A DNA stretch of 38,613 bases from Alphaproteobacteria bacterium (GTDB lineage Bacteria; Pseudomonadota; Alphaproteobacteria; JAJFIK01), in the NCBI GenBank assembly GCA_021774965.1, contig JAJFIL010000286.1:1-38613 (forward strand), given 5' to 3'. The notes below the pieces were generated by a model. It saw nothing but the letters and a program-made list of their open reading frames with translations, did not search any database and was not told where the DNA came from. The position numbers were made by a program, and so were the translations under genes. Each line of letters opens with the position of its first letter. Position 1 is the first letter of the stretch. Shown piece after piece: positions 6,152 to 15,235 of this stretch.

Positions 6152-7861
6152 ATGACCCAAGCCCGCACCCCCGAAGAAATTCTTATGTCTCTCATCGCCC
6201 CGGGGGCTGAATTTGAGGTGACCCTGGCCAAGATTGATGATGTCGATTACCGGGTGTTTGCCGGCACGCCCAATTCCATGCGGGATTTCTTTGCCAAATG
6301 CGAAGGCCACCCGGACAAGGAATTCCTGGTCTATCAGGACGAGCGCTACAGCTTTGGCGAGGTTTGGGCTCGGGTCAATTCGCTTGGCCACGCTCTGTGT
6401 ACGGAATATGGCATCAAGAAAGGTGATCGTATCGCCATTGCCATGCGCAATTACCCTGAGTGGATTTTCGCCTATATGGCCATCATCTCCATCGGCGGTG
6501 TTGCCGTGCCGCTAAACGGCTGGTGGACCGGTGAGGAACTGGACTTTGCCTTGCGTGATTGCGAAGCGCAGCTCCTTATCGCTGACCAGGAACGGCTGGT
6601 TCGCTTGAAGGATTATCTACCCAAGCTCGGCATCAAGGCCATTGCGGTGCGCACTCCTGGTGAGCTTCCTGCGAATGTTGATAGCTTTGACACCGTTATG
6701 GGTCGCAGCGCGGGCAAAGTCATGCCGCAAGTGGATATTGACGCCGAAGACGATGCGGCCATACTCTACACCTCCGGCTCAACAGGATATCCAAAAGGTG
6801 CCGTCTCCACCCATCGGGCCATCCTGACCACCATCATGACCTGGAACATGGTGACCGAAGTGCGCGCGGAGATGATGAAGGACCTGCCTCAATCGCCCTA
6901 TCCCATTGCCTCGCTGCTGACCATTCCGCTGTTCCACGTGACCGGCTGCAATAGCCTGTTCCTGCTTTCCCTGCTGACAGAGCGACGCATCATCATGATG
7001 TATCGCTGGGATGCGGGGGAGGCTTTGCGCCTGATCGAGGAAGAACGCATTACCGATTTCCTGGGCGTGCCCACCATGTCCTATGAGCTGTTCCACCACC
7101 CGGACCGGGCAAGCCGCGATCTCTCCAGCCTGTCCAATCTGGGCTCAGGCGGGGCTGCGCGCCCCGCTGATCATGTGCGCGAGTTGGCTGAAGGCATGGA
7201 GCACGCGCCCCCCAGCGGCGGTTATGGCCTGACGGAAACCAACGCGCTTGGTGCCGTCATTTCCGGCGATGAATACCAGGCTCACCCCACCAGCACAGGC
7301 CGCCCCACGCCGCCCATCGTTGAGATGCGCATGGTGGATGAAGACGGCAATGATTGCCCCACCGGCGAAGCAGGAGAGATTTGGATCAAGAGCGCGTCCA
7401 ACATTCGCGGCTATTGGAACCGTCCCGACGCAAATGCGACAAGCTTTACCGATGGCTGGTTCCACACTGGCGACGTTGGTTATCTGGATGAAGAGGGCTA
7501 TCTCTACATTGTTGACCGCATCAAGGACATCGTCATTCGCGGCGGAGAAAATGTCTCCTGCCTTGAAGTGGAAGGGGTTTTAAACAGCCATCCGGACGTT
7601 TCCGAATGCGTCGTCTTCGCCATTCCCGACGAACGCCTGGGCGAGACGGTGGCCGCCGCTGCCTCTGTGCACCCTGGCAAGACAGTAACCCCGGAGATGC
7701 TGCAGAAACTGGCCCGTGAACACCTGGCTGCCTTTAAGGCACCCGAACGCATATGGATTCACACCGAAAGCCTGCCCCGCATTGCATCGGGCAAGATCGA
7801 TAAACGCGGCATCCGCGCCGCAGCTCAAGAAGAAGTCAAACAGGAAGTCGGTGTTGCATAG
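6152..7861 (+). CDS. AMP-forming acyl-CoA ligase 1
   Basis: A 569-residue member of the ANL superfamily, activating a carboxylic acid to acyl-AMP and then acyl-CoA. Visible motifs are the phosphate-binding loop ILYTSGSTGYPKGAV (about 204-218), GYGLTETNA, the GWFHTGDVG adenylate motif, the hinge region IKDIVIRGGENVS, and the C-terminal catalytic lysine in IASGKIDKR. Length and motif order fit medium/long-chain or aromatic acid ligases; the substrate is not decidable. It heads an operon with a MaoC hydratase (51-base gap) and a GPH transporter, suggesting uptake and beta-oxidation-like processing of one acid. It lies divergent from luxR-2, the nearest possible source of an acyl-CoA for the AHL synthase. 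Confidence 0.92.
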   Translation: MTQARTPEEILMSLIAPGAEFEVTLAKIDDVDYRVFAGTPNSMRDFFAKCEGHPDKEFLVYQDERYSFGEVWARVNSLGHALCTEYGIKKGDRIAIAMRNYPEWIFAYMAIISIGGVAVPLNGWWTGEELDFALRDCEAQLLIADQERLVRLKDYLPKLGIKAIAVRTPGELPANVDSFDTVMGRSAGKVMPQVDIDAEDDAAILYTSGSTGYPKGAVSTHRAILTTIMTWNMVTEVRAEMMKDLPQSPYPIASLLTIPLFHVTGCNSLFLLSLLTERRIIMMYRWDAGEALRLIEEERITDFLGVPTMSYELFHHPDRASRDLSSLSNLGSGGAARPADHVRELAEGMEHAPPSGGYGLTETNALGAVISGDEYQAHPTSTGRPTPPIVEMRMVDEDGNDCPTGEAGEIWIKSASNIRGYWNRPDANATSFTDGWFHTGDVGYLDEEGYLYIVDRIKDIVIRGGENVSCLEVEGVLNSHPDVSECVVFAIPDERLGETVAAAASVHPGKTVTPEMLQKLAREHLAAFKAPERIWIHTESLPRIASGKIDKRGIRAAAQEEVKQEVGVA

Positions 7862-7912
7862 CATAGTGCGATCACGCGCCACTTATATCTCCTCAAACTC
7901 AAGGAAAAGAAG

Positions 7913-8374
7913 ATGACTGATATTGTTCCCAAGGAAGAACTACAAAACTATGTTGGCAAGGAACTGGGTGTTTCGGACTGGTTCAAGGTGGACCAGGATC
8001 AGATTAATCAGTTTGCGGACGTAACCCTTGACCATCAGTTTATCCATGTGGATGAAGAAGCCGCCGCCAAAACACCGTTTGGCAGTACCATCGCGCATGG
8101 GTTTTTGTCCCTCTCCATGATCACCCATTTGACCATGGGCATGGGCGTCGCCCCCGAAGGCGTTGTCATGGGCATCAACTATGGCTTTAACAAAGTGCGC
8201 TTCATGCAGCCCGTGAATGTGAACTCTGAAATTCGTGGCCGTTCCGTTCTTTCCGCTGTGGAAGAACGTCGTCCGGGTCAGTTTCAGGTCACCACCACCG
8301 TCACCGTGGAAATCAAAGGTCAGGATAAACCGGCACTGGTTGCCGAATGGCTCACCCTGATGATCACGGGCTAA
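7913..8374 (+). CDS. MaoC/NodN-type hot-dog dehydratase
   Basis: A 153-residue single hot-dog-fold protein of the MaoC-like, (R)-specific enoyl-CoA hydratase class. The catalytic Asp40 and His45 lie in the motif DHQFIHVD, and the following PFGSTIAHGFLSLS segment is typical of the NodN-like branch. The expected reaction is hydration of a trans-2-enoyl-CoA, feeding beta-oxidation or polyester precursors. AAGGAAAAGAAG precedes the ATG. It sits between the ligase and the transporter on the same strand, so it probably handles the CoA ester made by that ligase. Confidence 0.9.
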   Translation: MTDIVPKEELQNYVGKELGVSDWFKVDQDQINQFADVTLDHQFIHVDEEAAAKTPFGSTIAHGFLSLSMITHLTMGMGVAPEGVVMGINYGFNKVRFMQPVNVNSEIRGRSVLSAVEERRPGQFQVTTTVTVEIKGQDKPALVAEWLTLMITG

Positions 8375-8379
8375 TCCGA

Positions 8380-9828
8380 ATGACCGAGGCGGCGGCAGCC
8401 GAAGGAAAGTCAACATCACCCAGTTTCAAAACGAAGTTTTTTTACGGCTTCGGGGCCATTCCCTATGGCGTATTTGACAACGGGTTTTCGTATTTTCTGT
8501 TGTTCTTCTACTCAACAGTACTAGGCCTGCCGCCTCATTTGACCAGTCTTTCCTTGATGTTGGCCCTTGTATTTGATGCCTTCTCAGACCCATTGGTGGG
8601 CAATCTGTCAGATCATTGGCGCAGCAAATGGGGACGGCGGCATCCGTTTATGTACGCCGCCATTATTCCCATTGCAGTGTCCTACTTCTTTCTCTGGTCA
8701 CCGCCTGAGGGGCTTAGCACAACACAATTGTTCTGGTATCTGACCCTGCTGGCCATGGTGATCCGCACCTGTACGACATTCTATGAAATCCCCAGCACAT
8801 CTTTGGTGGCTGAGTTTACGGACGATTATGATCAGCGTACGGCACTTCTCAGCTATCGTTATTTCTTCGGCTGGATGGGCGGGCTCGCTATGGCCATTCT
8901 CGGGTGGGGTTATTTTCTGAGGCCGACTGAAGCCCACCCCATTGGGCTAACGAATCCAGAAGGATATATCCCCTATGGCCTGACGGCCTCTTTGATCATG
9001 GCAACGGCGATCTTTATCTCTGCAGTGGGAACTCATTCGCAGATCCCGTATTTGCATAAACCACCTGAAGCAGGCCCTTTCAGCATAAAGAGGGTTTTAG
9101 GCAGGCTCTTCGAGACCCTATCAGATCGATCTTTCTTCGCTCTGTTTATGGCAGCCATCGCGTCGGCTGTTGCTGGCGGAATTGGCGTAGTGATGTTCAC
9201 TTATTTGAGCGTCTATTATTGGGGGCTGACCACCGCCGAGATTTGGTTCTTCCCTCTTTTTAATATTTTTGCCGCCATCGCAGCTGTAATTATCGCCTCC
9301 ATTCTTGCCCGAAAGCGCGAGAAGAAGAAGTTCGCCATTGGCATTTCTCTTTTCTCCGTTTTCTTCCTGCCCTTACCCATTATCCTGCGAATGTTGGGGC
9401 TGTTTTGGGAGAACGGTGATCCAATGTTATTGCCAACCTTGCTGGTTCATAATGTCATTGAGGTCACGGCGCTTATCTCTATTGGCATACTGATCAGCTC
9501 CATGGTGGCAGACATGGTGGAATCCGCTGAGATGCGCACCGGTCGTCGGTCGGAAGGGTTATTCTTCGCTGCCCGCGGGTTCGCCGCTAAATGCTCCAGC
9601 GGCTTTGGCCTGCTCATCGGCGGATCTATCCTGACCTTTGTGGACCTGCCCCGATATGGCACGGCCTTGGGCACCACGGACCCCGCAAAACTATCCAAGC
9701 TCGCGATGATCTATGTGCCCACTATCGTGGTGGCCTATCTCTTGGCAATTCTGATGCTGAGCTTTTACCGGATCAATCGGCAGGGCCATAATGACCGGGT
9801 TGAAACACTGAAAAAGCGGCGCAGGTAA
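8380..9828 (+). CDS. GPH-type MFS transporter
   Basis: A 482-residue membrane protein with about 12 hydrophobic segments. It has the family signature of glycoside-pentoside-hexuronide:cation symporters after helix 2, FDAFSDPLVGNLSDHWRSKWGRRHP, given here only as positions about 59-83. This family includes MelB, but many alphaproteobacterial members sit beside lipid or sterol catabolic genes and have unknown substrates. I chose the ATG at 8380, five bases after the MaoC stop; an in-frame ATG at 8347 would overlap MaoC by 28 bases. The C-terminus is cytoplasmic and basic (KKRRR). As the last gene of the ligase operon it is a candidate importer of the ligase substrate. Confidence 0.88.
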   Translation: MTEAAAAEGKSTSPSFKTKFFYGFGAIPYGVFDNGFSYFLLFFYSTVLGLPPHLTSLSLMLALVFDAFSDPLVGNLSDHWRSKWGRRHPFMYAAIIPIAVSYFFLWSPPEGLSTTQLFWYLTLLAMVIRTCTTFYEIPSTSLVAEFTDDYDQRTALLSYRYFFGWMGGLAMAILGWGYFLRPTEAHPIGLTNPEGYIPYGLTASLIMATAIFISAVGTHSQIPYLHKPPEAGPFSIKRVLGRLFETLSDRSFFALFMAAIASAVAGGIGVVMFTYLSVYYWGLTTAEIWFFPLFNIFAAIAAVIIASILARKREKKKFAIGISLFSVFFLPLPIILRMLGLFWENGDPMLLPTLLVHNVIEVTALISIGILISSMVADMVESAEMRTGRRSEGLFFAARGFAAKCSSGFGLLIGGSILTFVDLPRYGTALGTTDPAKLSKLAMIYVPTIVVAYLLAILMLSFYRINRQGHNDRVETLKKRRR

Positions 9829-9896
9829 ATGGGCGTTGCTCGTGGGTAGTTTTGTAAGATGAATTACCTATCCAAAATCTTCAGGCGCACCACGTA

Positions 9897-10931
9897 ATGA
9901 TCACCTACATTGCCCTCTTCGTTGCCGTAGTATTTGTTCTCATCTTGTGGGTGCGATCCATCGCGCCTGTCCTGCCTGAACTGGAAATTATTGAGACAGA
10001 TGCCCTAAGAAGCACCCCGCCCGGTGATGAGATCACCGTTATGATCTGGAACCTGGGCTACGCCAGTTTGGGGGCGGGGTCGGATTTCATTACCGACGGG
10101 GGAAAAAGCCTGCGCGGGCCTTCGCGAGCTATTGTGCAAAAAAATCTGGATAATGAAACAGCCTTCATTGCAAACGCCAACTATGACGTCTTCTTGCTGC
10201 AGGAGCTTGCCCGCGCCAGCTGGGAGACCCACGGTATTGACAGTGTGGCGGGCATACAAGGCGTCAGCCCCGGGTGGTTTGCCTTCTCGGCAGACATCAT
10301 CGCGCGGTACCTGCCGCCGCCCTTCCGTCTCCGCCACGGGCCCGGCCTCTTGAGCCATTTTAGGCCGGAGAGCTCTGCTACCTTTGATCTCCCCTTAGAT
10401 GACGTTCGAGTGGGCGGAGTGATTCAGAGAAATTATCACACTCAGATTATGCGCTTTGCACCGGATGACCGCGGGCGAGCATGGACCGTGATCAACATCC
10501 ACCTCGCGGCCTTTGACGACGGTGCCAACGCCCGCCGCGAGCAGCTTGAGGTGGTCTTTGAGTTGGCGCAGGCAGAAGCCGCCACCGGGGCTGCTGTGAT
10601 CATCGGCGGGGACTGGAATTTGCGCCTGACCGAAACAGATTTTCCTCACACCACGTTGGAGGAACATCTCTTCTGGGTACATGATTTTCCAATGGAGTAT
10701 CTTCCGGCAGGCTGGCAGATCATTGCCGACCCGGCGACACCTACAGTGCGCTCATCGGAGCGCAGCTACACGCGCGGGGAAAACTATACCACCATTATTG
10801 ATGGCTTTATTGTTTCACCCGGGGTGGAACTGATCGAGGTATCCACCACGGACCTTGATTTTCAGCCAGCAGACCATCACCCTGTCCGGGCGCGATTCCG
10901 TCATGGGACTGCGGCACCCCGTATCGAGTAA
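9897..10931 (+). CDS. Membrane-anchored endonuclease/exonuclease/phosphatase family protein
   Basis: A 344-residue protein with an N-terminal transmembrane anchor (residues 1-22, MITYIALFVAVVFVLILWV) and an EEP domain. Catalytic landmarks are MIWNLGY (metal/phosphate Asn), FLLQEL (metal Glu), INIHLAAFDDG, GGDWNLR (Asp/Asn pair), IIDGFIV and the terminal ADHHPV His. The domain probably faces the periplasm, which points to a phosphodiesterase acting on lipid or sugar phosphates, or an extracellular nuclease, more than to DNA repair. The ribosome-binding site is AGGCG. It ends 45 bases before recQ, but co-transcription need not mean shared function. Confidence 0.85.
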   Translation: MITYIALFVAVVFVLILWVRSIAPVLPELEIIETDALRSTPPGDEITVMIWNLGYASLGAGSDFITDGGKSLRGPSRAIVQKNLDNETAFIANANYDVFLLQELARASWETHGIDSVAGIQGVSPGWFAFSADIIARYLPPPFRLRHGPGLLSHFRPESSATFDLPLDDVRVGGVIQRNYHTQIMRFAPDDRGRAWTVINIHLAAFDDGANARREQLEVVFELAQAEAATGAAVIIGGDWNLRLTETDFPHTTLEEHLFWVHDFPMEYLPAGWQIIADPATPTVRSSERSYTRGENYTTIIDGFIVSPGVELIEVSTTDLDFQPADHHPVRARFRHGTAAPRIE

Positions 10932-10976
10932 TCTCGCCTTACCGGGCGAATTCTTTTCCACAAGACAGGCAGCTTC

Positions 10977-12800
10977 ATGCAATCCAGTGCGTCTGACGTT
11001 CTCCATGAAGTATTTGGCTATGCCGATTTCAAACCCGGTCAGGCTGAAATCATTAACCTGCTGGGCAGCGCTACCAACACTCTTGCCGTAATGCCCACCG
11101 GTGCGGGGAAATCCCTGTGCTATCAAATCCCGGCCATTTTGGCGGACCGTCCCACCATTGTGATCTCCCCGCTTGTGGCCTTGATGGATGATCAGGTTGC
11201 CGGTCTTCGCGCCAATGGGGTGGATGCAGCCTGCATTCATTCGGGCCAGACCCGCGAGGAAAACGTGGCCAACTGGCGGCGCGTCGCTTCTGGTCTGGCA
11301 AAGCTGCTTTATCTCTCCCCGGAACGGCTGATGACCCAGCGCATGTTGGAGGCTATCGGCGCCCTTAACCCGGCTCTGTTTGTGATCGATGAAGCCCATT
11401 GCATCTCGAAATGGGGCTCCTCTTTTCGTCCAGACTATGAGCAACTGTCCCAACTCAAAACACACTTTCCCAACGCTGCCATTGGGGCCTTTACGGCGAC
11501 AGCAGACAAAGCAACCCGCGATGATGTGGCGGCCAAACTGTTTCGCGGGCAAGGTGAGATCATCGTCCATGGTTTTGATCGGCCAAACCTGACCCTTGCC
11601 GTGGCCACAAAATCCGACTGGAAGGGGCAGCTGGCAAGTTTCCTCGAAGGCCGTGAAGGCCGTGAAGGCCAATCGGGGATCATCTACTGCCTGTCACGCA
11701 AGTTCACAGAGGAAGTTGCGGCCCATCTCAGCGACAATGGCACGGATGCGATCGCCTATCACGCCGGGCAAGACGCCAGCCGGCGCCGCGCCAATCAGGA
11801 TCGCTTTATGAGCGAGACCGGCGTGGTGATGGTGGCGACCATTGCTTTTGGCATGGGCATCGACAAACCGGATATCCGTTTTGTCTGCCACCTCAACCTG
11901 CCCTCCAGCATGGAAGCCTATTATCAGGAGATCGGACGGGCCGGACGCGACGGGGCCCCGGCAGACACGATGATGCTTTATGGCCTTGATGACATGCGCA
12001 TGCGTAGGCAGTTTATTGAGCAAGACGGGGAAGATCAGGACCACAAGCTGCGCGAACACAAGCGGCTCGATTCCCTGTTGGCCTATTGCGAGGCCTCACA
12101 GTGCAGGCGGGCGACCCTGCTGGCCTACTTCGATGAAACCATTGAGCCATGTGGGAATTGCGATAATTGCCTGAACCCGCCTGTTGTGGTTGATGGCACG
12201 CCTCAAGCGCAAATGCTGTTCGATGCTATTGAGCGCACGGGGGAGTTCTTCGGCGCTGTGCACATCATTGATGTATTGCGGGGGGCGGACACCGCAAAGA
12301 TCAAGGAACGCGGCCATGAGACTCTGCCGTGCTATGGCGCAGGGAAAGATAGAACGAAAATCTATTGGCAGGCTTTCATTCGGCAAGCACTGGCAGGGCG
12401 CGCTCTTTCCATCAATATTCAGAAATACGGCTGTTTGGAAATCACCCCCATGGGACGCGCCATCGCACGGGGCGAGGAACCATTCCTGTATCGGGAGATA
12501 CGCGAGCGGGAGAAGACCAAGCGATCCAAATCCTCCCGCAAGGCTCATGCGGCCATTGCACCGGAAAACGAAGACCTGCTGGCAAAGCTCAAAGCCTTGC
12601 GCCTGTCTCTCTCAAAAGAGCGCGGTGTTCCAGCCTATGTGATCTTTGGCGACGCATCCCTGATCGAGATGGCCACGAAGCAACCAACCACACTGGCGGA
12701 AATGTCAGAGATAAACGGTGTGGGGCCACGCAAGCTGGAGAGCTTTGGTGAGATGTTTCTGGACCTCACCAAAACCCGCGAGTTGGAACCTCACGTCTAG
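10977..12800 (+). CDS. recQ: RecQ-family ATP-dependent DNA helicase
   Basis: A 607-residue 3'-5' helicase of superfamily 2 acting in recombination and replication-fork repair. Walker A MPTGAGKSLCY has its Lys at 45; the DEAH box is at 138-141; motif VI reads EIGRAGRDG. A zinc-binding Cys cluster follows (C..C..CGNCDNC), then the RQC region and a C-terminal HRDC domain (about 528-600). The aromatic-rich loop reads SKWGSSFRPDY, so the His and Asp of the classical QWGHDFRPEY are both Ser; related sequences exist in some alphaproteobacteria as I recall. An in-frame 9-base tandem repeat encodes EGREGREG near residue 225. It is convergent with the next gene, with 6 bases between. Confidence 0.93.
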   Translation: MQSSASDVLHEVFGYADFKPGQAEIINLLGSATNTLAVMPTGAGKSLCYQIPAILADRPTIVISPLVALMDDQVAGLRANGVDAACIHSGQTREENVANWRRVASGLAKLLYLSPERLMTQRMLEAIGALNPALFVIDEAHCISKWGSSFRPDYEQLSQLKTHFPNAAIGAFTATADKATRDDVAAKLFRGQGEIIVHGFDRPNLTLAVATKSDWKGQLASFLEGREGREGQSGIIYCLSRKFTEEVAAHLSDNGTDAIAYHAGQDASRRRANQDRFMSETGVVMVATIAFGMGIDKPDIRFVCHLNLPSSMEAYYQEIGRAGRDGAPADTMMLYGLDDMRMRRQFIEQDGEDQDHKLREHKRLDSLLAYCEASQCRRATLLAYFDETIEPCGNCDNCLNPPVVVDGTPQAQMLFDAIERTGEFFGAVHIIDVLRGADTAKIKERGHETLPCYGAGKDRTKIYWQAFIRQALAGRALSINIQKYGCLEITPMGRAIARGEEPFLYREIREREKTKRSKSSRKAHAAIAPENEDLLAKLKALRLSLSKERGVPAYVIFGDASLIEMATKQPTTLAEMSEINGVGPRKLESFGEMFLDLTKTRELEPHV

Positions 12801-12806
12801 CCTGAT

Positions 12807-13208
12807 TTATCGCCGAACGCGAATAACCAGACGCCCGTGGTTTCGACCCAACGGCCGGCAATCAAAGTGGACTTCCTCAATCCGCCGATCATCCCCGATC
12901 AAATCGAACCGCACCAGATGATCCTCACCGTATCGGCGACCATCCAGATACTGAATACGCCCATTGCGGAAAATGATCCGGATGTTGTGGCATCTGATGT
13001 CTGTGCCCCGTGCCTTGAACCCGATGCGATCAAGGCGACCCTCGCCGCGTAGACTGACCACATGTTCTTGATCCCGATGGGTGAAACGAACATCATCAAC
13101 CCGATCCCAATCATCTTGATCGGCCAGGCTTGATGTCGACGATGCGACCATCACCATCATGGACGCCAATGAAATTGGCAGCACGCGTTTGAAAAATGAC
13201 ATGAACAT
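12807..13208 (-). CDS. Small exported beta-rich protein, function unknown
   Basis: A 133-residue protein starting with a Sec signal peptide (basic FFKR, then LPISLASMMVMVASSTSSLA, cleavage probably after SLA at about 29). The mature part is highly charged (many Asp, Arg and His), alternates short beta-strand-like segments and has two Cys. The pattern of DIRCHNIRIIFRNGRIQYLDG followed by LIGDDRRIEEVHFDC resembles small periplasmic DUF2541-type proteins, but I cannot confirm the family. The ATG has AAGAGGGGA before it. It stands alone between recQ and the second acyl-CoA ligase; 221 bases upstream of it hold no other gene. Confidence 0.75.
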   Translation of the reverse strand: MFMSFFKRVLPISLASMMVMVASSTSSLADQDDWDRVDDVRFTHRDQEHVVSLRGEGRLDRIGFKARGTDIRCHNIRIIFRNGRIQYLDGRRYGEDHLVRFDLIGDDRRIEEVHFDCRPLGRNHGRLVIRVRR

Positions 13209-13429
13209 AGCGATCCCCTCTTATCCTCGTGCAAGCTCGCCCGTCACGCCGCTGCTTCGCACCTGGACATCTGTACCTGGGGCATAGACTAGCGCGGAAA
13301 AGCCTGCAGGTGCCAGAGCCCACAGAACACATCACGGGCTCAGGGTTAAAGCCCCCAAAGCGCCAGAAACTGCGTGTTTTCAAAGGTGTGAACGCAAGAT
13401 TTGCCCAAATTAGAAACGTTGTAATTTCA

Positions 13430-15058
13430 TCAGCTTACCTGAAGCATCTCTTGAGCTGTCTGCTTGGCCCATTTGTAATCGGCCTTGCCGTTTGCTGCCC
13501 GCTGCACTTCTTTCACCGGCAAAATCGCGCGGGGGATTTTAAAACCAGCGATTTTACCGTGCATCCACTCGATGAAAGCCGCTCCTTCAACAGCGTCCGA
13601 TCCTTCGCGGAACGATAGGACGGCTATGACCCTCTCGCCGAAGCGTTCATCGGGCACCCCGACGACGAGACAATCATAGACAGAAGGGTGGGCTTTTACG
13701 GCCTCTTCCACTTCTTCTGGAAAAACTTTTTCGCCGCCCGTGTTGATGCATTGTGAGCCGCGACCCAACAGCACCAATGTGCCGTCCGCTTCCACCTTTG
13801 CAAAATCGCCTGGAAAACTATAGCGATGCCCGTCAATGACGCGGAACGTGGCGGCTGATTTCTCTTCGTCCTTGAAATAACCCACTGGTGTCATGCCGCC
13901 ATTGGCGATCATGCCAATCTCACCAGAGCCAGCTTCAACCTCGCGACCATCTTCGGTGAAGACCTTTGTGGTTTCATTCATCTGAAACTTGGCGGTAGAA
14001 CTCTCCGGGGACTGACGGTTCATGGTAGACATGCCCATACTGCCTTCGGTGGATCCCATGGCATCCACAATGGTAAAATCGCCAAATTCCAGAAGGCCTC
14101 GTTTGACGTCCGTGGTAAACATAACACCGGACGAGATCATGATCAGGAGCGAGCTTAAGTCAAAAGCACCGCCATCGGCCTTGCCCCCCTGCAATGCCTT
14201 GAGCATAGGTTTGGCAAAGGCATCCCCCACGATGGCCATGTCGGTGATTTTTTGTTCTTCGGTAACGCGCCAGAGATCCGCGGGATCGAAATGTTTGTTG
14301 GAAACAGTGACCACGCAGCCACCCAACACATGAGGACCCATCGCGCCCAACCACATGCCAGTGCCGTGCATCAACGGGCACGCCGGAAGCCCGCGCGGAG
14401 CAGCACCAAGCCCTGCGAGTTGCTGAACCATGCCGGTTAATTGCTCAGCCGATTCTGGTCGGGGCAGACCGCGAAGCTCGTACATGAACTTCAGTCCTTC
14501 GGTGAAATCTCCGTGGCGGTACATAACGCCCTTGGGCATGCCCGTGGTGCCGCCCGTATACAGCATGTAGATATCGTCCGGTGATCTCTCAATCCGTTCC
14601 ATGGGCGCGGCAGTGCCAAGCGTTTTCTCATAAGGCAAAGCACCGTCCAGATGATCACCGGAGCCATCATCGATCTCAACAAACAGTTTTAGTTTGGGAA
14701 GCTTATCGCGAATGGCTGCAATGCGCGTTGCGAAAGAGGCTTCAAAGACCAGCGCTTCCACATCTGCATTGTCGAAAAGATAGATCAGCTCTTCTTCGAA
14801 ATAGCGGTAGTTCACATTGATGGGCACGCCGCGCATCTTGAATGCGGCAAACTGTGCTTCCATATACTCACCGCAATTGTAGGAGCAGATGGCGACTTTG
14901 CTGTCAGGTTTAAGCCCGTGATCTACAAAGACCTGCGCCAATCGTGCAGAGCGCTCGTCATATTCTGCCCAGCTCCGCGATTGGCCTGCGTGATTGAGGG
15001 CGGGTGCGTCGGGCACCGCGTCAGCTACAATTTCCCAAATATCGGCGAAGTGGTGCAT
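13430..15058 (-). CDS. AMP-forming acyl-CoA synthetase 2
   Basis: A 542-residue ANL-superfamily ligase, distinct from ligase 1. The nucleotide loop MLYTGGTTGMPKGVMYRH lies at about 165-182. The A5-like motif reads DAMGSTEGSMG, the adenylate Asp lies in SFPGDFAK, the hinge is GRGSQCINTGGEKVFPEE, and the C-terminal lysine is in RAANGKADY. The sequence resembles ligases found with fatty-acid and steroid side-chain degradation genes (FadD19-like), so a bulky or long-chain acid is a fair guess. I chose the ATG at 15058 because GGGAAGG lies 8 bases upstream; an in-frame ATG at 15085 adds nine residues without such a site. It is divergent from the GST. Confidence 0.9.
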   Translation of the reverse strand: MHHFADIWEIVADAVPDAPALNHAGQSRSWAEYDERSARLAQVFVDHGLKPDSKVAICSYNCGEYMEAQFAAFKMRGVPINVNYRYFEEELIYLFDNADVEALVFEASFATRIAAIRDKLPKLKLFVEIDDGSGDHLDGALPYEKTLGTAAPMERIERSPDDIYMLYTGGTTGMPKGVMYRHGDFTEGLKFMYELRGLPRPESAEQLTGMVQQLAGLGAAPRGLPACPLMHGTGMWLGAMGPHVLGGCVVTVSNKHFDPADLWRVTEEQKITDMAIVGDAFAKPMLKALQGGKADGGAFDLSSLLIMISSGVMFTTDVKRGLLEFGDFTIVDAMGSTEGSMGMSTMNRQSPESSTAKFQMNETTKVFTEDGREVEAGSGEIGMIANGGMTPVGYFKDEEKSAATFRVIDGHRYSFPGDFAKVEADGTLVLLGRGSQCINTGGEKVFPEEVEEAVKAHPSVYDCLVVGVPDERFGERVIAVLSFREGSDAVEGAAFIEWMHGKIAGFKIPRAILPVKEVQRAANGKADYKWAKQTAQEMLQVS

Positions 15059-15235
15059 TTTCCCGGCCTTCCCATAACCCAACAATCAACTGATGAAATG
15101 CGATGCGCAGGATTGTCCTTGCATCATACCCCAAGCTCTTGAACTATCGACAAGGCTTGGCCGCGGGTCAAGGCGAAGGGTGCGCGAGAAGATGCTCTCT
15201 GGACTTTCCTTCTGTTGACGCAAGGGCAACATCAA

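Noticed and set aside
10815-11672. 285-codon minus-strand ORF across the EEP gene end and recQ
   Set aside because: It overlaps both conserved genes, including recQ motifs, and lacks any recognisable domain.
13316-13341. GAGCCC/GGGCTC hairpin downstream of acyl-CoA synthetase 2
   Set aside because: Only six pairs, a long loop and no T-run in the right place for a terminator.
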